A DNA stretch of 12,634 nt from Deltaproteobacteria bacterium UBA6967 (GTDB taxonomy: Bacteria > SAR324 > NAC60-12), in the NCBI GenBank assembly GCA_002450295.1, contig DJYX01000001.1, positions 2,432 to 15,065 on the forward strand, in the 5' to 3' direction. Positions within the stretch are counted from its first letter, which is position 1, and each line of letters opens with the position of its first letter. The translations under genes were made by a program, and so were the position numbers. This document shows, piece by piece, positions 1 through 7,292 of this stretch. The notes beneath the pieces are model-generated. The model was not told the DNA's origin. It worked only from the letters and a program-made list of their open reading frames with translations, and made no database searches.

Positions 1-1362
1 CAGACAAAACGAGGTCTGGAACGCTGTCAGCAGGTGACTCAGGAGTTTGTGGAGTCAGCTCGGTTAGGTGATTGCTATTTCTGGCAAGCAGCTCTAGAGG
101 ATCCGAAGCGCAATGAGAATCAGCGTCGTGCAATCGGCCTGACACTCCGGCAGGTTCCAGTAGAGGCAGGCCGTGAGGAAGAGAAAGCGCTGATCCGCAT
201 CGGCTTATCCATGCTGAATGAAGAGTGGTTGGAGGCCCAGAAAGAAGCCAAGACTCTGGTAGATGCGGAGCCACCATCACGCTATCAGGTTCGTGCCTGG
301 CAGTGGTTGGTTGCGATTTATCGTAGCTTGGAGCTTCCAGAAGAGGCCCTGAGAGAACTGAATGCGCTGCTCAAGGCTCATCCAGAGGCTTTGAACAAGG
401 ATCTGTTGATTGAGCAGGTGCTATTGCTACGTGATTTGAATCGTCGTGAAGAGGCCCTGCAAGTTCTGCTTAGCCATCCGGAAATCCTTGATCTGGAGAT
501 GCAGCAACTACAATTGAGCCTGTTGTGGGAGTTGGAGCTTTGGGAAGGCTTTCTGGAAAAAGCTCTGCAGATGCTGCCTCAGATGAAAGATCCCAAGGAC
601 CAGGCTGAGTTACACTTCCGGCGTGGTCAGGCATACGAACAGATCAAGGATCCACTGAAAGCCCTACCAGCGTATGAACGGTCACTGCAAAATGTTCTGA
701 ATCCTACCTGGGGGATTGAGGCCAAACTGGCGATTTTGCGCCTGTACTACGGATTGAAGGATGTGCGTTTTACAGAGCGTTCAGAAATTTATTTGAAGGA
801 TACTCGTTTCAAACCGGAACAAGAAGAGCAGATTCGGAATTGGTTGGTTGAGCGCTACGAGTACGTGGGAGAACCCACGAGAACAATTCCGCATCGGCAG
901 GGCTTGATTCGACTATGGGAGGATCGGTTACGCAATAATCTTGAGCCGGATCAGGCTGCCCGTGAACAGCGGATGCTCCGCATTGGCAAGGAGCATTTGA
1001 ATCTTGGACGACTCGGTGCTTCTGGAGCCTGGGAACAAGCAGAGAGTTGGTCTGCCCAGTTGCGTCGCAGTGAAAATCCATTGATCCAACGAGAAGCACT
1101 ATTGTTAGGTGGAGAAGCTGCGGCTGCGCTGAAAGCTCATGAACGTTCGGTTGCTGCTTACTTGCAATTAACCTACTTCCATGCAGAAGGGCTGAATGAA
1201 AATCAAAAGTTCACAGCCTGGCAGCAAATGGGACTGAGCTACGAGGCCTTGGGACGGATCAATGACGCGAAGGCGATCTACAGCAAGATCAGCAATGAGC
1301 TAAGCGATCCGCAGATGAAGCTGGCTGCAGCTAATGCTCTGCAGCGATTGGAAGGTAAGTAG
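1..1362 (+). CDS. TPR-like helical repeat protein (5' partial)
   Basis: The reading frame is open from base 1, so the true start lies upstream. The GTG at 34 is in frame but has no ribosome binding site before it and is probably internal. The visible 453 residues are almost wholly alpha-helical, rich in Leu, Ala, Glu and Gln, and contain tetratricopeptide-like units such as AELHFRRGQAYEQIKD followed by ALPAYERSL, and near the C-terminus AWQQMGLSYEALGRINDAKA. Such proteins act as protein-protein scaffolds; no catalytic domain is visible. No membrane segment is seen in the part present, and the N-terminus, where a signal peptide would lie, is missing. It ends 11 bases before cmk and is probably co-transcribed with it. 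The TPR assignment rests on repeat periodicity; a specific role cannot be given. Confidence 0.75.
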   Translation, partial: QTKRGLERCQQVTQEFVESARLGDCYFWQAALEDPKRNENQRRAIGLTLRQVPVEAGREEEKALIRIGLSMLNEEWLEAQKEAKTLVDAEPPSRYQVRAWQWLVAIYRSLELPEEALRELNALLKAHPEALNKDLLIEQVLLLRDLNRREEALQVLLSHPEILDLEMQQLQLSLLWELELWEGFLEKALQMLPQMKDPKDQAELHFRRGQAYEQIKDPLKALPAYERSLQNVLNPTWGIEAKLAILRLYYGLKDVRFTERSEIYLKDTRFKPEQEEQIRNWLVERYEYVGEPTRTIPHRQGLIRLWEDRLRNNLEPDQAAREQRMLRIGKEHLNLGRLGASGAWEQAESWSAQLRRSENPLIQREALLLGGEAAAALKAHERSVAAYLQLTYFHAEGLNENQKFTAWQQMGLSYEALGRINDAKAIYSKISNELSDPQMKLAAANALQRLEGK

Positions 1363-1373
1363 GAAGGGATTGC

Positions 1374-2066
1374 ATGGCTTTTGTGATTGTGGCGTTAGAC
1401 GGTCCTACAGGAGTTGGTAAGAGTACGCTGGCGCGTCAATTGGCTGAACGCAATCAGTTGCTCTATGTCAACACCGGTTCAATGTTTCGTTGCTTGGCTT
1501 GGAAGTGGAACCGTCTGGACAAGCCAGAAAAAGAGGGGGCATTGCAGGAACTTGGTGAACAAACGCAGATTGTGCTGGAAGCAGATGGACGAGTGTTTTG
1601 TGATGGTGAAGAGATTAGCTCCGCGATTCGTACCGAGGAGGTTTCAGCACTAGCATCTCAGGTGAGCCGCTTTGTGCCGATTCGGCAGGCACTCAAGTTT
1701 CAGCAGCGTCAGCTGGTGGAACAAGCAAAAATTGGAGGTGTCTACCGAGGGGCTGTGCTAGAGGGACGCGATATTGGTACCGTCGTTTTGCCACAGGCCG
1801 ATTGTAAGTTTTTCGTTGAAGCCAGTCCCGAGACCCGAGCCCGTCGACGCTTTGCCGAATTGCAGATCAAGGATCCTAGTGTTCGTTTCGAGGAGATCTT
1901 GGAGGCTCTGAAGCAACGAGATGAGCAGGATAGCAATCGTAGCGAAGCACCCCTGCGTAGAGCAGTTGATGCGATCTTGGTGGATACCAGTAATTTGAAT
2001 GTTGAGCAGGCGTTGTCTGTGCTGGAGCAGCATCTGCGACCTTTCCTTCTTACGGAGTCTTCATGA
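1374..2066 (+). CDS. cmk: Cytidylate kinase (CMP/dCMP kinase)
   Basis: Phosphorylates CMP or dCMP with ATP in the cytoplasm, a step in pyrimidine nucleotide recycling. The 230-residue length is normal for the family. The P-loop GPTGVGKST is at residues 10-18. The CMP-site segment is VNTGSMFR (about 32-39), the signature GRDIGTVVLP starts at 131, and the lid/base segment RDEQDSNR precedes the APLRRAVDAI stretch typical of Cmk. One detail is unusual: the Asp of the usual D[ST]GAxYR motif, which contacts CMP, is Asn33 here, and the Tyr is Phe. The remaining motifs look functional. AGGAAGG sits about 5-6 bases before the ATG. The stop overlaps the next start (ATGA at 2063-2066), so the two genes are probably translationally coupled. 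Confidence 0.95.
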   Translation: MAFVIVALDGPTGVGKSTLARQLAERNQLLYVNTGSMFRCLAWKWNRLDKPEKEGALQELGEQTQIVLEADGRVFCDGEEISSAIRTEEVSALASQVSRFVPIRQALKFQQRQLVEQAKIGGVYRGAVLEGRDIGTVVLPQADCKFFVEASPETRARRRFAELQIKDPSVRFEEILEALKQRDEQDSNRSEAPLRRAVDAILVDTSNLNVEQALSVLEQHLRPFLLTESS

Positions 2067-3289
2067 AAGCGGTGATTCTGGCAGCGAACTACAGCCCACG
2101 GTTGCTGCCGTTTACAGCGACTCGTGCCAAGCCAATGATTCGGATTGCAGGCCGTCCCATCTTGGAGAGTATTCTTGATGGGCTGCACAACGCTGGAGTC
2201 CATGAGGCCTTGGTCGTAGTACACCATGAACAGCAGGCTCTGCGAGATCATTTTGGAGATGGAAGCGACTTCGGAATGAGTCTCGAATACGTAGAACAGC
2301 CAGAACTACTAGGTATTGGTCATGCGCTCTCCTGCTGCGAACCCTACCTGAAGCGACAGCCTTTTCTACTGGTCTATGGAGATGTGCTGGCGGATGGAAA
2401 TCCTGTTCCCCAACTACTACGAGCTTTCGCTGAAACAGGCCGAGAGGTTGCGTTGGTAACCTTGCCTCGCAATTCTAACGAATACGGTAACGTCTACCTA
2501 GACAATGAGATGAAGATCCGCCGCTTCATTGAGAAGCCTCAGGGACGCATGCAAAGCAATTATGTCTTTGCCGGCGGATTTGTTCTACAGCCAAGAATCT
2601 TTGACCTGCTGCGCCAGCATGATCAAAGCATTGAAGCGTGTTACCAATATCTGGTTCAAGGTGATGGCTTGCAGGCAGATCTCTGGGAGGGTACCTGGAT
2701 TGATGTGATCTACCCATGGCACATCCTAGAAGCGAACCAGATGATGATGAGTGCCTGGCGCACAGCACATATTCACCAAAGCGCTAGATTGGTGGGGAAC
2801 ATTCAGCTGGAAGGACCGGTGGTGATCGAGCGAAATGTTGTGATTGAGAGTGGTGCAGTACTCAAGGGCCCGTGCTTTATTGGAGAAGGCTCTTACATTG
2901 GGAACAACTCGTTGGTACGAACCTTCAGCGCTATCGGCCCAAACTCAGTAGTCGGTTATGGTTCAGAGCTCAAGAACTGTGTGCTTTTCGGGAAGTCTGA
3001 CCTGGGACGCCTTTCTTTCATTGGGGACAGCGTGATCGGGGAGGGGGTTTCGCTTGGTACAGCGCTGACCACGGTAAATCATTTTTCAGATGGCAAAAAT
3101 ATCGTAGTCTCTACTGCCAATGAACCTGTTGATTCTGGCTTGCCCAAGCTGGGAGCGTTCATTGGAGATGAAGTACGCATTGGTGCCCGACAAACACTGG
3201 CGCCCGCAACGATAGTTCCAGCAGGCATTTTCATCGAAGATAATATTTCCCTACGTGGCTGGGTTCCTGATAATCAGAAGGAGTCCTGA
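2063..3289 (+). CDS. GlmU-like sugar-1-phosphate nucleotidylyltransferase with left-handed beta-helix domain
   Basis: 408 residues in two domains. Residues 1 to about 230 form a nucleotidyltransferase (GT-A like) domain: R13 and K23 of the N-terminal signature, YGD (metal Asp107), EYGNVYLD, the EKP motif (157-159) and a terminal WIDVIYPW segment. The rest shows hexapeptide-type repeats (VIESGAVLKG, SVIGEGVSLG, FIGDEVRIGA) forming a left-handed beta-helix, as in archaeal-type and bacterial GlmU, which make UDP-GlcNAc from glucosamine-1-phosphate. Position directly before glmS fits that pathway. Two features are atypical. The glycine-rich nucleotide loop (LAAGxGTR) reads LAANYSPR, and the position of the catalytic His of GlmU (AGHLTYLGD in E. 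coli) is Arg316 (LGRLSFIGD). It may therefore use another sugar, have altered acyltransferase activity or be regulatory. CGGAG lies 5 bases before the ATG, and the start overlaps the cmk stop. Confidence 0.8.
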   Translation: MKAVILAANYSPRLLPFTATRAKPMIRIAGRPILESILDGLHNAGVHEALVVVHHEQQALRDHFGDGSDFGMSLEYVEQPELLGIGHALSCCEPYLKRQPFLLVYGDVLADGNPVPQLLRAFAETGREVALVTLPRNSNEYGNVYLDNEMKIRRFIEKPQGRMQSNYVFAGGFVLQPRIFDLLRQHDQSIEACYQYLVQGDGLQADLWEGTWIDVIYPWHILEANQMMMSAWRTAHIHQSARLVGNIQLEGPVVIERNVVIESGAVLKGPCFIGEGSYIGNNSLVRTFSAIGPNSVVGYGSELKNCVLFGKSDLGRLSFIGDSVIGEGVSLGTALTTVNHFSDGKNIVVSTANEPVDSGLPKLGAFIGDEVRIGARQTLAPATIVPAGIFIEDNISLRGWVPDNQKES

Positions 3290-3290
3290 A

Positions 3291-5111
3291 ATGTGTGGAA
3301 TCAGTGGAATGATCAACGCAAAGAATGTGGCCCATCCTCTCTATGCCTCAATTCGCAATCTAGAGTACCGAGGATATGATTCGTGTGGAATGGCACTGCT
3401 GGATGCGGGCAAGATCCACACTCGCAAGAACACCGGAGGGGTGGAAGAGGTCAATCAACGGGAACGTCTCACCCAACTCAGCGGGCGCCTTGGGATTGCC
3501 CATACACGTTGGGCCACTCACGGAGTGGTCAGTCGGGAGAATTCCCACCCGCACCTCTCAACTGACGAGGCTTTTGCGGTGGTGCACAACGGTATTTTTT
3601 CAAACTACCAAGACTTGCGGGAGGAACTGGAAGCAGAAGGAGTAACGTTCTGTTCGCAGACGGATACCGAGGTGTTTGTACAACTGGTGGCCCGTCACTA
3701 TGAACGATTACAAAACACTGAGCGTGCATTTATAGCGGCCCTGGAACAGATGGAAGGCTCTTTCGCAATCGTGATGATTTCAGTACATGAGCCAGATCGA
3801 CTCTTCTGTGCGAAGCGTGACTCTCCTCTGATTTTAGGGTTGGGCGAAGGTAGCAACTACGTTGGCTCGGATATCAATGCCTTTCTGGAGTATACCCGAC
3901 GGGCGGTGATTCTGGATGATGACGAATATGTCATTCTGACGCAAGAGAGCTATCAGATTCGCAGTCTGCGTGATGGTCAGCAGGTTGAGAAAGACATCCT
4001 GCATATTGACTGGGATGCAGAGACAACCCGCAAGGGTGGTTTTGCCCACTACATGCTCAAAGAAATCTTTGATGAACCTCAGACCCTGCGTCAGGCGCTA
4101 AAGATTCCAGATGAGGAGATTCGAAAACTAGCTCAGAAGTTTGTAGAAGCACCACAGGCCTATCTCGTTGGTGTGGGAACAACCTTCTATGTTGCACAGC
4201 TAGGACAGTATTTTTTCTCACAACTGACGGGGCGCTACTTCCCAGCCATCAGTTCCGATGAATTTATTGATATTGCTGGTGTACAGGCACAGGATTTGGT
4301 GCTGGCAATCTCTCAGTCCGGAGAAACCTACGATACCAAGATGGCGCTTAATTTTGCTCGCCAGCGTGGTGCCAAGACAGCAGCAATCGTTAATGTGATG
4401 GGGTCCTCGATTGGGATGCAGGTTGATCAGGTCATTATGCAGGGATCTGGACCAGAAATTTGTGTAGTTTCCACCAAAGCCGCGATGGCACAGACCCTGA
4501 TTTTACTCCGAATTGCTGTGGAAACCGGTCGCCAACAAGGTAGTTTGGATGACCAGCAGATCGATTCTTTCCACGCTGCTGTGAATCGTTTGCCAGACTT
4601 GATTCAGGATACTCTGAACGAACAATCTGGCTTTTTACGAAACATTGCTCGCTCCACCAGTTGGGTCTCCAACTGGCTGTTTCTAGGGTGTGGACAGTAC
4701 TATCCGGTAGCGATGGAGTCTGCCTTGAAGATGAAGGAAATAACCTACCAGCATGCGGAAGGAATGCCGGCAGGATTCCTCAAACATGGTACTCTTTCAA
4801 TGATTGAGAAGTCGGTTCATTCGCTGTTTTTTGTACCACTCCCGGAGCAGCAAGACTTGCATCGACGAACACTGATTGCGATGGAAGAGATCCGAACCCG
4901 AGGAGGAACTCTGGCTGGTTTTGTTTTTGAAGGAGATCGGCATGCCCGTGAGGTTCTCGACTACGCAGTCGAACTGCCTACAGTGCATCCCTGGTTGGCG
5001 CCGTTACTCCAGATGACCATGGCTCAATTGCTTTCCTACTACGCAGCGCTTGACCTGGGACGTAATATTGACAAGCCCCGCAATCTGGCCAAGTCAGTGA
5101 CGGTTGGATGA
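3291..5111 (+). CDS. glmS: Glutamine--fructose-6-phosphate aminotransferase (isomerizing)
   Basis: Makes glucosamine-6-phosphate from fructose-6-phosphate and glutamine, the entry step of amino-sugar synthesis for peptidoglycan and LPS. The ATG at 3291 is chosen because processing leaves Cys2 (MCGISG) as the N-terminal nucleophile of the glutaminase domain; AGAAGGAG precedes it by 7 bases, and an upstream in-frame start would bury the Cys. Glutaminase motifs YRGYDS, HTRWATHG and HNGIFSNY are present. Two SIS domains follow, with SQSGETYDT and VSTKAAMAQ. Catalytic residues matching E. coli E488, H504 and K603 are E483 (in MKEITY), H499 (in FLKHG) and K601 (in NLAKSVTVG). The 606-residue length agrees with the family (609 in E. 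coli). There is one base between it and the gene before, so no glmS ribozyme leader exists. Its stop overlaps the next start. Confidence 0.97.
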   Translation: MCGISGMINAKNVAHPLYASIRNLEYRGYDSCGMALLDAGKIHTRKNTGGVEEVNQRERLTQLSGRLGIAHTRWATHGVVSRENSHPHLSTDEAFAVVHNGIFSNYQDLREELEAEGVTFCSQTDTEVFVQLVARHYERLQNTERAFIAALEQMEGSFAIVMISVHEPDRLFCAKRDSPLILGLGEGSNYVGSDINAFLEYTRRAVILDDDEYVILTQESYQIRSLRDGQQVEKDILHIDWDAETTRKGGFAHYMLKEIFDEPQTLRQALKIPDEEIRKLAQKFVEAPQAYLVGVGTTFYVAQLGQYFFSQLTGRYFPAISSDEFIDIAGVQAQDLVLAISQSGETYDTKMALNFARQRGAKTAAIVNVMGSSIGMQVDQVIMQGSGPEICVVSTKAAMAQTLILLRIAVETGRQQGSLDDQQIDSFHAAVNRLPDLIQDTLNEQSGFLRNIARSTSWVSNWLFLGCGQYYPVAMESALKMKEITYQHAEGMPAGFLKHGTLSMIEKSVHSLFFVPLPEQQDLHRRTLIAMEEIRTRGGTLAGFVFEGDRHAREVLDYAVELPTVHPWLAPLLQMTMAQLLSYYAALDLGRNIDKPRNLAKSVTVG

Positions 5112-5965
5112 ACACCGAAAGCACTCCTCCTACTTTTTCCCTCCTGGATTGGCTACAAGAACATGCTCCAGTGTTTAGTGAGGGTAGCCTGGTCCCTGTT
5201 CTACAAAAGTTTGGTTTGCCAGAAAATCAGCCGCTGTATCTGGCAAATCTAGAGCAAATGGATTGGGTCCGTGCCGCCTACAAGAGCTACCAGCGAGCAG
5301 GTGCAGATTTTTTTCGTACGAACACCGCTGGTGCCAATGTTCTTGAGCTAACTCAGCAAGGCATTGAAGATCGTGAGGAAGCTATCAATAACAACGGCAT
5401 GGCCCTGCTCCGTGAAGCCTTGGGAAGAGTCGTCAGCGCTGGTTTGTTACGGCAGGCTAAGAGTCAGTCAGAGTTGGGTGAACACTTGGCAGAGCGGGTC
5501 TATGGCCCTCCAATCGTATATCTTTCAGATACAGGGGCAGATTTGCTCTGGGCAGAAGGCTTTACCCGACTCAAGGAACTGCAGCAAGTCGCTCGCTTAG
5601 CACGGCGGAGCTTTCAGCGAGATTGCGTGTTCCATCTACGCTTGGCACCCGATATTCGGTTGGGCGAGCGGCTAGAGGGACTGCTCGAAATGGTTCAGTT
5701 GGGACGTACCATTGTCGGGTTGCATGCTTCTGCTCTGCAACCTGGCTTAGCCGAAGATGTCGAACAGTTGGTGGGTGAGTGTGGGGTAGTCAGTGTAGTG
5801 CTGGATGAATTGCCGCAGACGGAGCAACAACCAAGTCCTTGGTTTCAACGTAAGGCAGGGCAACTACTGGAGCAGGAAGTAGCAATTCTTGGATTAGGGG
5901 CAAACACCACCCCGGAGCATTTGCGCTGGTTACGTGATTTCCGGGATGGAAGTGAATCGACCTAA
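5108..5965 (+). CDS. Homocysteine S-methyltransferase-fold protein lacking the zinc site
   Basis: 285 residues. Similarity to the homocysteine S-methyltransferase family (MetH N-terminal domain, BHMT, MmuM) is clear: a degenerate start box EGSLVPVLQKFGL (where DGAMGT is usual), AGADFFRTNTAGAN (family AGADIIETNTFGAN), GIEDREEAINNN, GADLLWAEGF, and the C-terminal block TTPEHLRWL. The three zinc cysteines of the family are all replaced: the GxNC cysteine is Ala207 (GLHASAL), and the GGCCGTTPEH pair is Gly264-Ala265 (GLGANTTPEH). The only two cysteines in the protein lie elsewhere. Because zinc activates homocysteine, classical methyltransferase activity is unlikely; a regulatory, binding or different catalytic role is inferred. 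It starts inside the glmS stop (ATGA) with no strong ribosome binding site, so translation is probably coupled. It is not a decayed gene: the frame is intact and motif spacing is kept. Confidence 0.75.
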   Translation: MNTESTPPTFSLLDWLQEHAPVFSEGSLVPVLQKFGLPENQPLYLANLEQMDWVRAAYKSYQRAGADFFRTNTAGANVLELTQQGIEDREEAINNNGMALLREALGRVVSAGLLRQAKSQSELGEHLAERVYGPPIVYLSDTGADLLWAEGFTRLKELQQVARLARRSFQRDCVFHLRLAPDIRLGERLEGLLEMVQLGRTIVGLHASALQPGLAEDVEQLVGECGVVSVVLDELPQTEQQPSPWFQRKAGQLLEQEVAILGLGANTTPEHLRWLRDFRDGSEST

Positions 5966-6378
5966 GCGGTTGCGCTCTTCAGTGATTCTAAAATCTGTTT
6001 GACGTTGGCCCGAACGGTCTTGATGTCCAGGTCCCCGCCATCCTGAAAGTAAGGATGTTCAGTGGGCTCCATACCAATCCGCGTCATGACCTTGGTAATA
6101 AAGGCGCGTTCTTCGTCTTCAAACACTCCATCAGCACCGGCCACCAGAGCGAGAGTGTCGACCAAAGCACTTTTGGCTTCATCAGACTGAATTTCCTCCA
6201 ATAACGACCCAATTGAGGTCTTGGCTTTCATCGCAGCCTGCTCTTCCTTAGTTACTCCGATGGCCTTGAACAGGGTCATCAATACTTTTTTCTCCGAATC
6301 TGCAATATCTCCGTCAGAGCGGGCAAGATGGCTGACGATGGAGATGATGTCCAAATATTCTTGACGATTGACACTCAT
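5962..6378 (-). CDS. TerB-like protein (tellurite resistance TerB family)
   Basis: 138 residues, soluble and alpha-helical. Two acidic metal-site-like motifs mark the TerB fold: SDGDIADSEKKVL near residue 21 and ADGVFEDEERAFI near 82, each with the DGxxxxxE pattern. TerB-like proteins bind divalent metal ions and occur both in tellurite/stress operons and alone; no other ter gene is in the window, so a tellurite role is not implied. The start is supported by GAGG a few bases before the ATG on the reverse strand and by a good promoter match further upstream. The stop codon shares its bases with the stop of the convergent methyltransferase-fold gene. Function beyond a probable metal-binding helical domain is unknown. 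Confidence 0.8.
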   Translation of the reverse strand: MSVNRQEYLDIISIVSHLARSDGDIADSEKKVLMTLFKAIGVTKEEQAAMKAKTSIGSLLEEIQSDEAKSALVDTLALVAGADGVFEDEERAFITKVMTRIGMEPTEHPYFQDGGDLDIKTVRANVKQILESLKSATA

Positions 6379-6422
6379 TTGACCTCACTGTCTGTAGGAA
6401 AATTCTTAGATGGAGGGAAATG

Positions 6423-6451
6423 TTTATATCGAATTTTAATTGTGTCGTAAA
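6423..6451 (-). promoter_or_regulatory. Sigma-70-type promoter for the TerB-like gene
   Basis: On the reverse strand TTTACG (6451-6446) and TATAAA (6428-6423) are separated by exactly 17 bases and match the -35 and -10 consensus at 4/6 and 5/6 positions. Transcription would begin near 6416, giving a leader of about 38 bases with GAGG before the ATG. This is a match by eye only. The same 99-base gap (6379-6477) must also hold the promoter of the divergent HNH gene, for which I see no convincing match. Confidence 0.45.
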
Positions 6452-6477
6452 GCAGGAATTCCGCCAGCAGGAGTGGA

Positions 6478-6867
6478 ATGTCTCTAGATGAGCGCTATCA
6501 TCCTGACTGGCCAGTGATGTCAAGGTGGGTTCGTCAAGAGTTTGGCAATCGCTGCGCACGCTGCAAATTATCTGGTGATGAGGACGATATTGCTCTCCAA
6601 GTTCATCATATCGACGAGAATCCAGGCAATAATGCCTTGGAAAACTTAATTCCTCTTTGCAGTCGTTGTCATTTACAGATTGAAAAGGAGGCTCGTCAGC
6701 ACGCACCCTACCAGCATCAGCAGACAGAACTGTTTGAAGATTCTTCCTATTCTAAGGCTCTAGGTGAGCTTCGCAGCAAAGCTCTTGCTCAACAATCTCA
6801 ACAAAATACAAAGACCTCTGAGGACTTCGAACAAGAGGAGTGGGAGTGGGAGCAGGAAAATCATTGA
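6478..6867 (+). CDS. Small HNH endonuclease-type protein
   Basis: 129 residues. The core is a complete HNH/beta-beta-alpha-metal motif: a zinc-knuckle pair C26 and C29 (RCARC), the catalytic-type His in LQVHHIDEN (H43-H44), the Asn in NNALENLIPL, and a closing LCSRCH with C61, C64 and H65. Proteins of this form cut or nick DNA using one metal ion. The family includes homing, phage-packaging and restriction-linked nucleases; nothing nearby (methylase, terminase, intron) tells which. The C-terminus after about residue 75 is hydrophilic, with an acidic end (EQEEWEWEQE). AGGAG lies 6-7 bases before the ATG. The last bases overlap the thioredoxin-like gene, so the two are likely co-expressed. Nuclease activity is inferred from the intact motif. 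Confidence 0.8.
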   Translation: MSLDERYHPDWPVMSRWVRQEFGNRCARCKLSGDEDDIALQVHHIDENPGNNALENLIPLCSRCHLQIEKEARQHAPYQHQQTELFEDSSYSKALGELRSKALAQQSQQNTKTSEDFEQEEWEWEQENH

Positions 6868-7292
6868 AAACACCCCGAAAGTTTGGTGGTTACTTTGGGT
6901 CCTGGAGTTCCACATTACTCACGCTCTTCTTGCTGATAAGTGCAGGAGGAGTCTGGTGGTGGCAACAGCATTCCGAAGATGAGGAATATGATCTTTCACG
7001 AATTGGTAGCGGACGACCAGTTGTAGTTCAGGTACATGATCCGACATGTGTTGTTTGTCGCCAACTCCAACGCACAGTTGCCAGTTTGCAGGGAGAGTTT
7101 CAGGCTGACGTGGATTTTTTGATTGCAGATCTGAGTCGTCCAGAGGGGCAGGCTTTTGCGAATCAGCAGCAAGTTGGGAGCATTACCCTGGTCTTTTTCG
7201 CGCAGGATGGGCAACTCTTGGGGGCACTGGAAGGTCTACAGGAACCAGAATTTTTACGAAAGGTGTTCGGTGAACTGCGCCCTTCAAATTAG
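6846..7292 (+). CDS. Membrane-anchored thioredoxin-like protein (CVVC, no cis-Pro)
   Basis: About 148 residues from the GTG at 6846, which has AGAGGAG five bases upstream. GTG at 6840 and TTG at 6864 are alternatives; the TTG overlaps the HNH stop and has AGGA seven bases upstream. A positively charged N-terminus (KTPRK) is followed by one membrane segment (about 23-39), then a thioredoxin-like domain from about residue 57. By the positive-inside rule the domain faces the periplasm. The redox motif is CVVC (C68, C71) in HDPTCVVCRQL, recalling the C-terminal domain of DsbD (CVAC). The residue before Thr in the usual PT turn, normally cis-Pro, is Ile113 (VGSITLVFF). A disulfide reductase or isomerase role is plausible, but the missing cis-Pro could change substrate or metal binding. 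It ends overlapping the convergent small gene by nine bases. Confidence 0.72.
   Translation: MGAGKSLKTPRKFGGYFGSWSSTLLTLFLLISAGGVWWWQQHSEDEEYDLSRIGSGRPVVVQVHDPTCVVCRQLQRTVASLQGEFQADVDFLIADLSRPEGQAFANQQQVGSITLVFFAQDGQLLGALEGLQEPEFLRKVFGELRPSN

Noticed and set aside
1742..2251. 169-residue reverse frame opposite cmk
   Set aside because: Antisense to cmk and the next gene, Ser/Arg/Cys-rich with no motif; a shadow frame.
3255..3290. In-frame upstream start for glmS
   Set aside because: It would place 12 residues before the Cys that must be N-terminal for glutaminase activity, and it overlaps the previous gene; ATG 3291 has a good ribosome binding site.
3200..3290. glmS ribozyme/riboswitch
   Set aside because: glmS starts one base after the preceding stop, and the upstream bases are coding, so there is no leader to hold it.
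5962..6378. Tellurite-resistance operon
   Set aside because: Only a single TerB-like domain is present, with no terC, terD or terZ neighbours.
6478..6867. Mobile intron or phage module around the HNH gene
   Set aside because: No intron structure, terminase, integrase or flanking repeats are visible.
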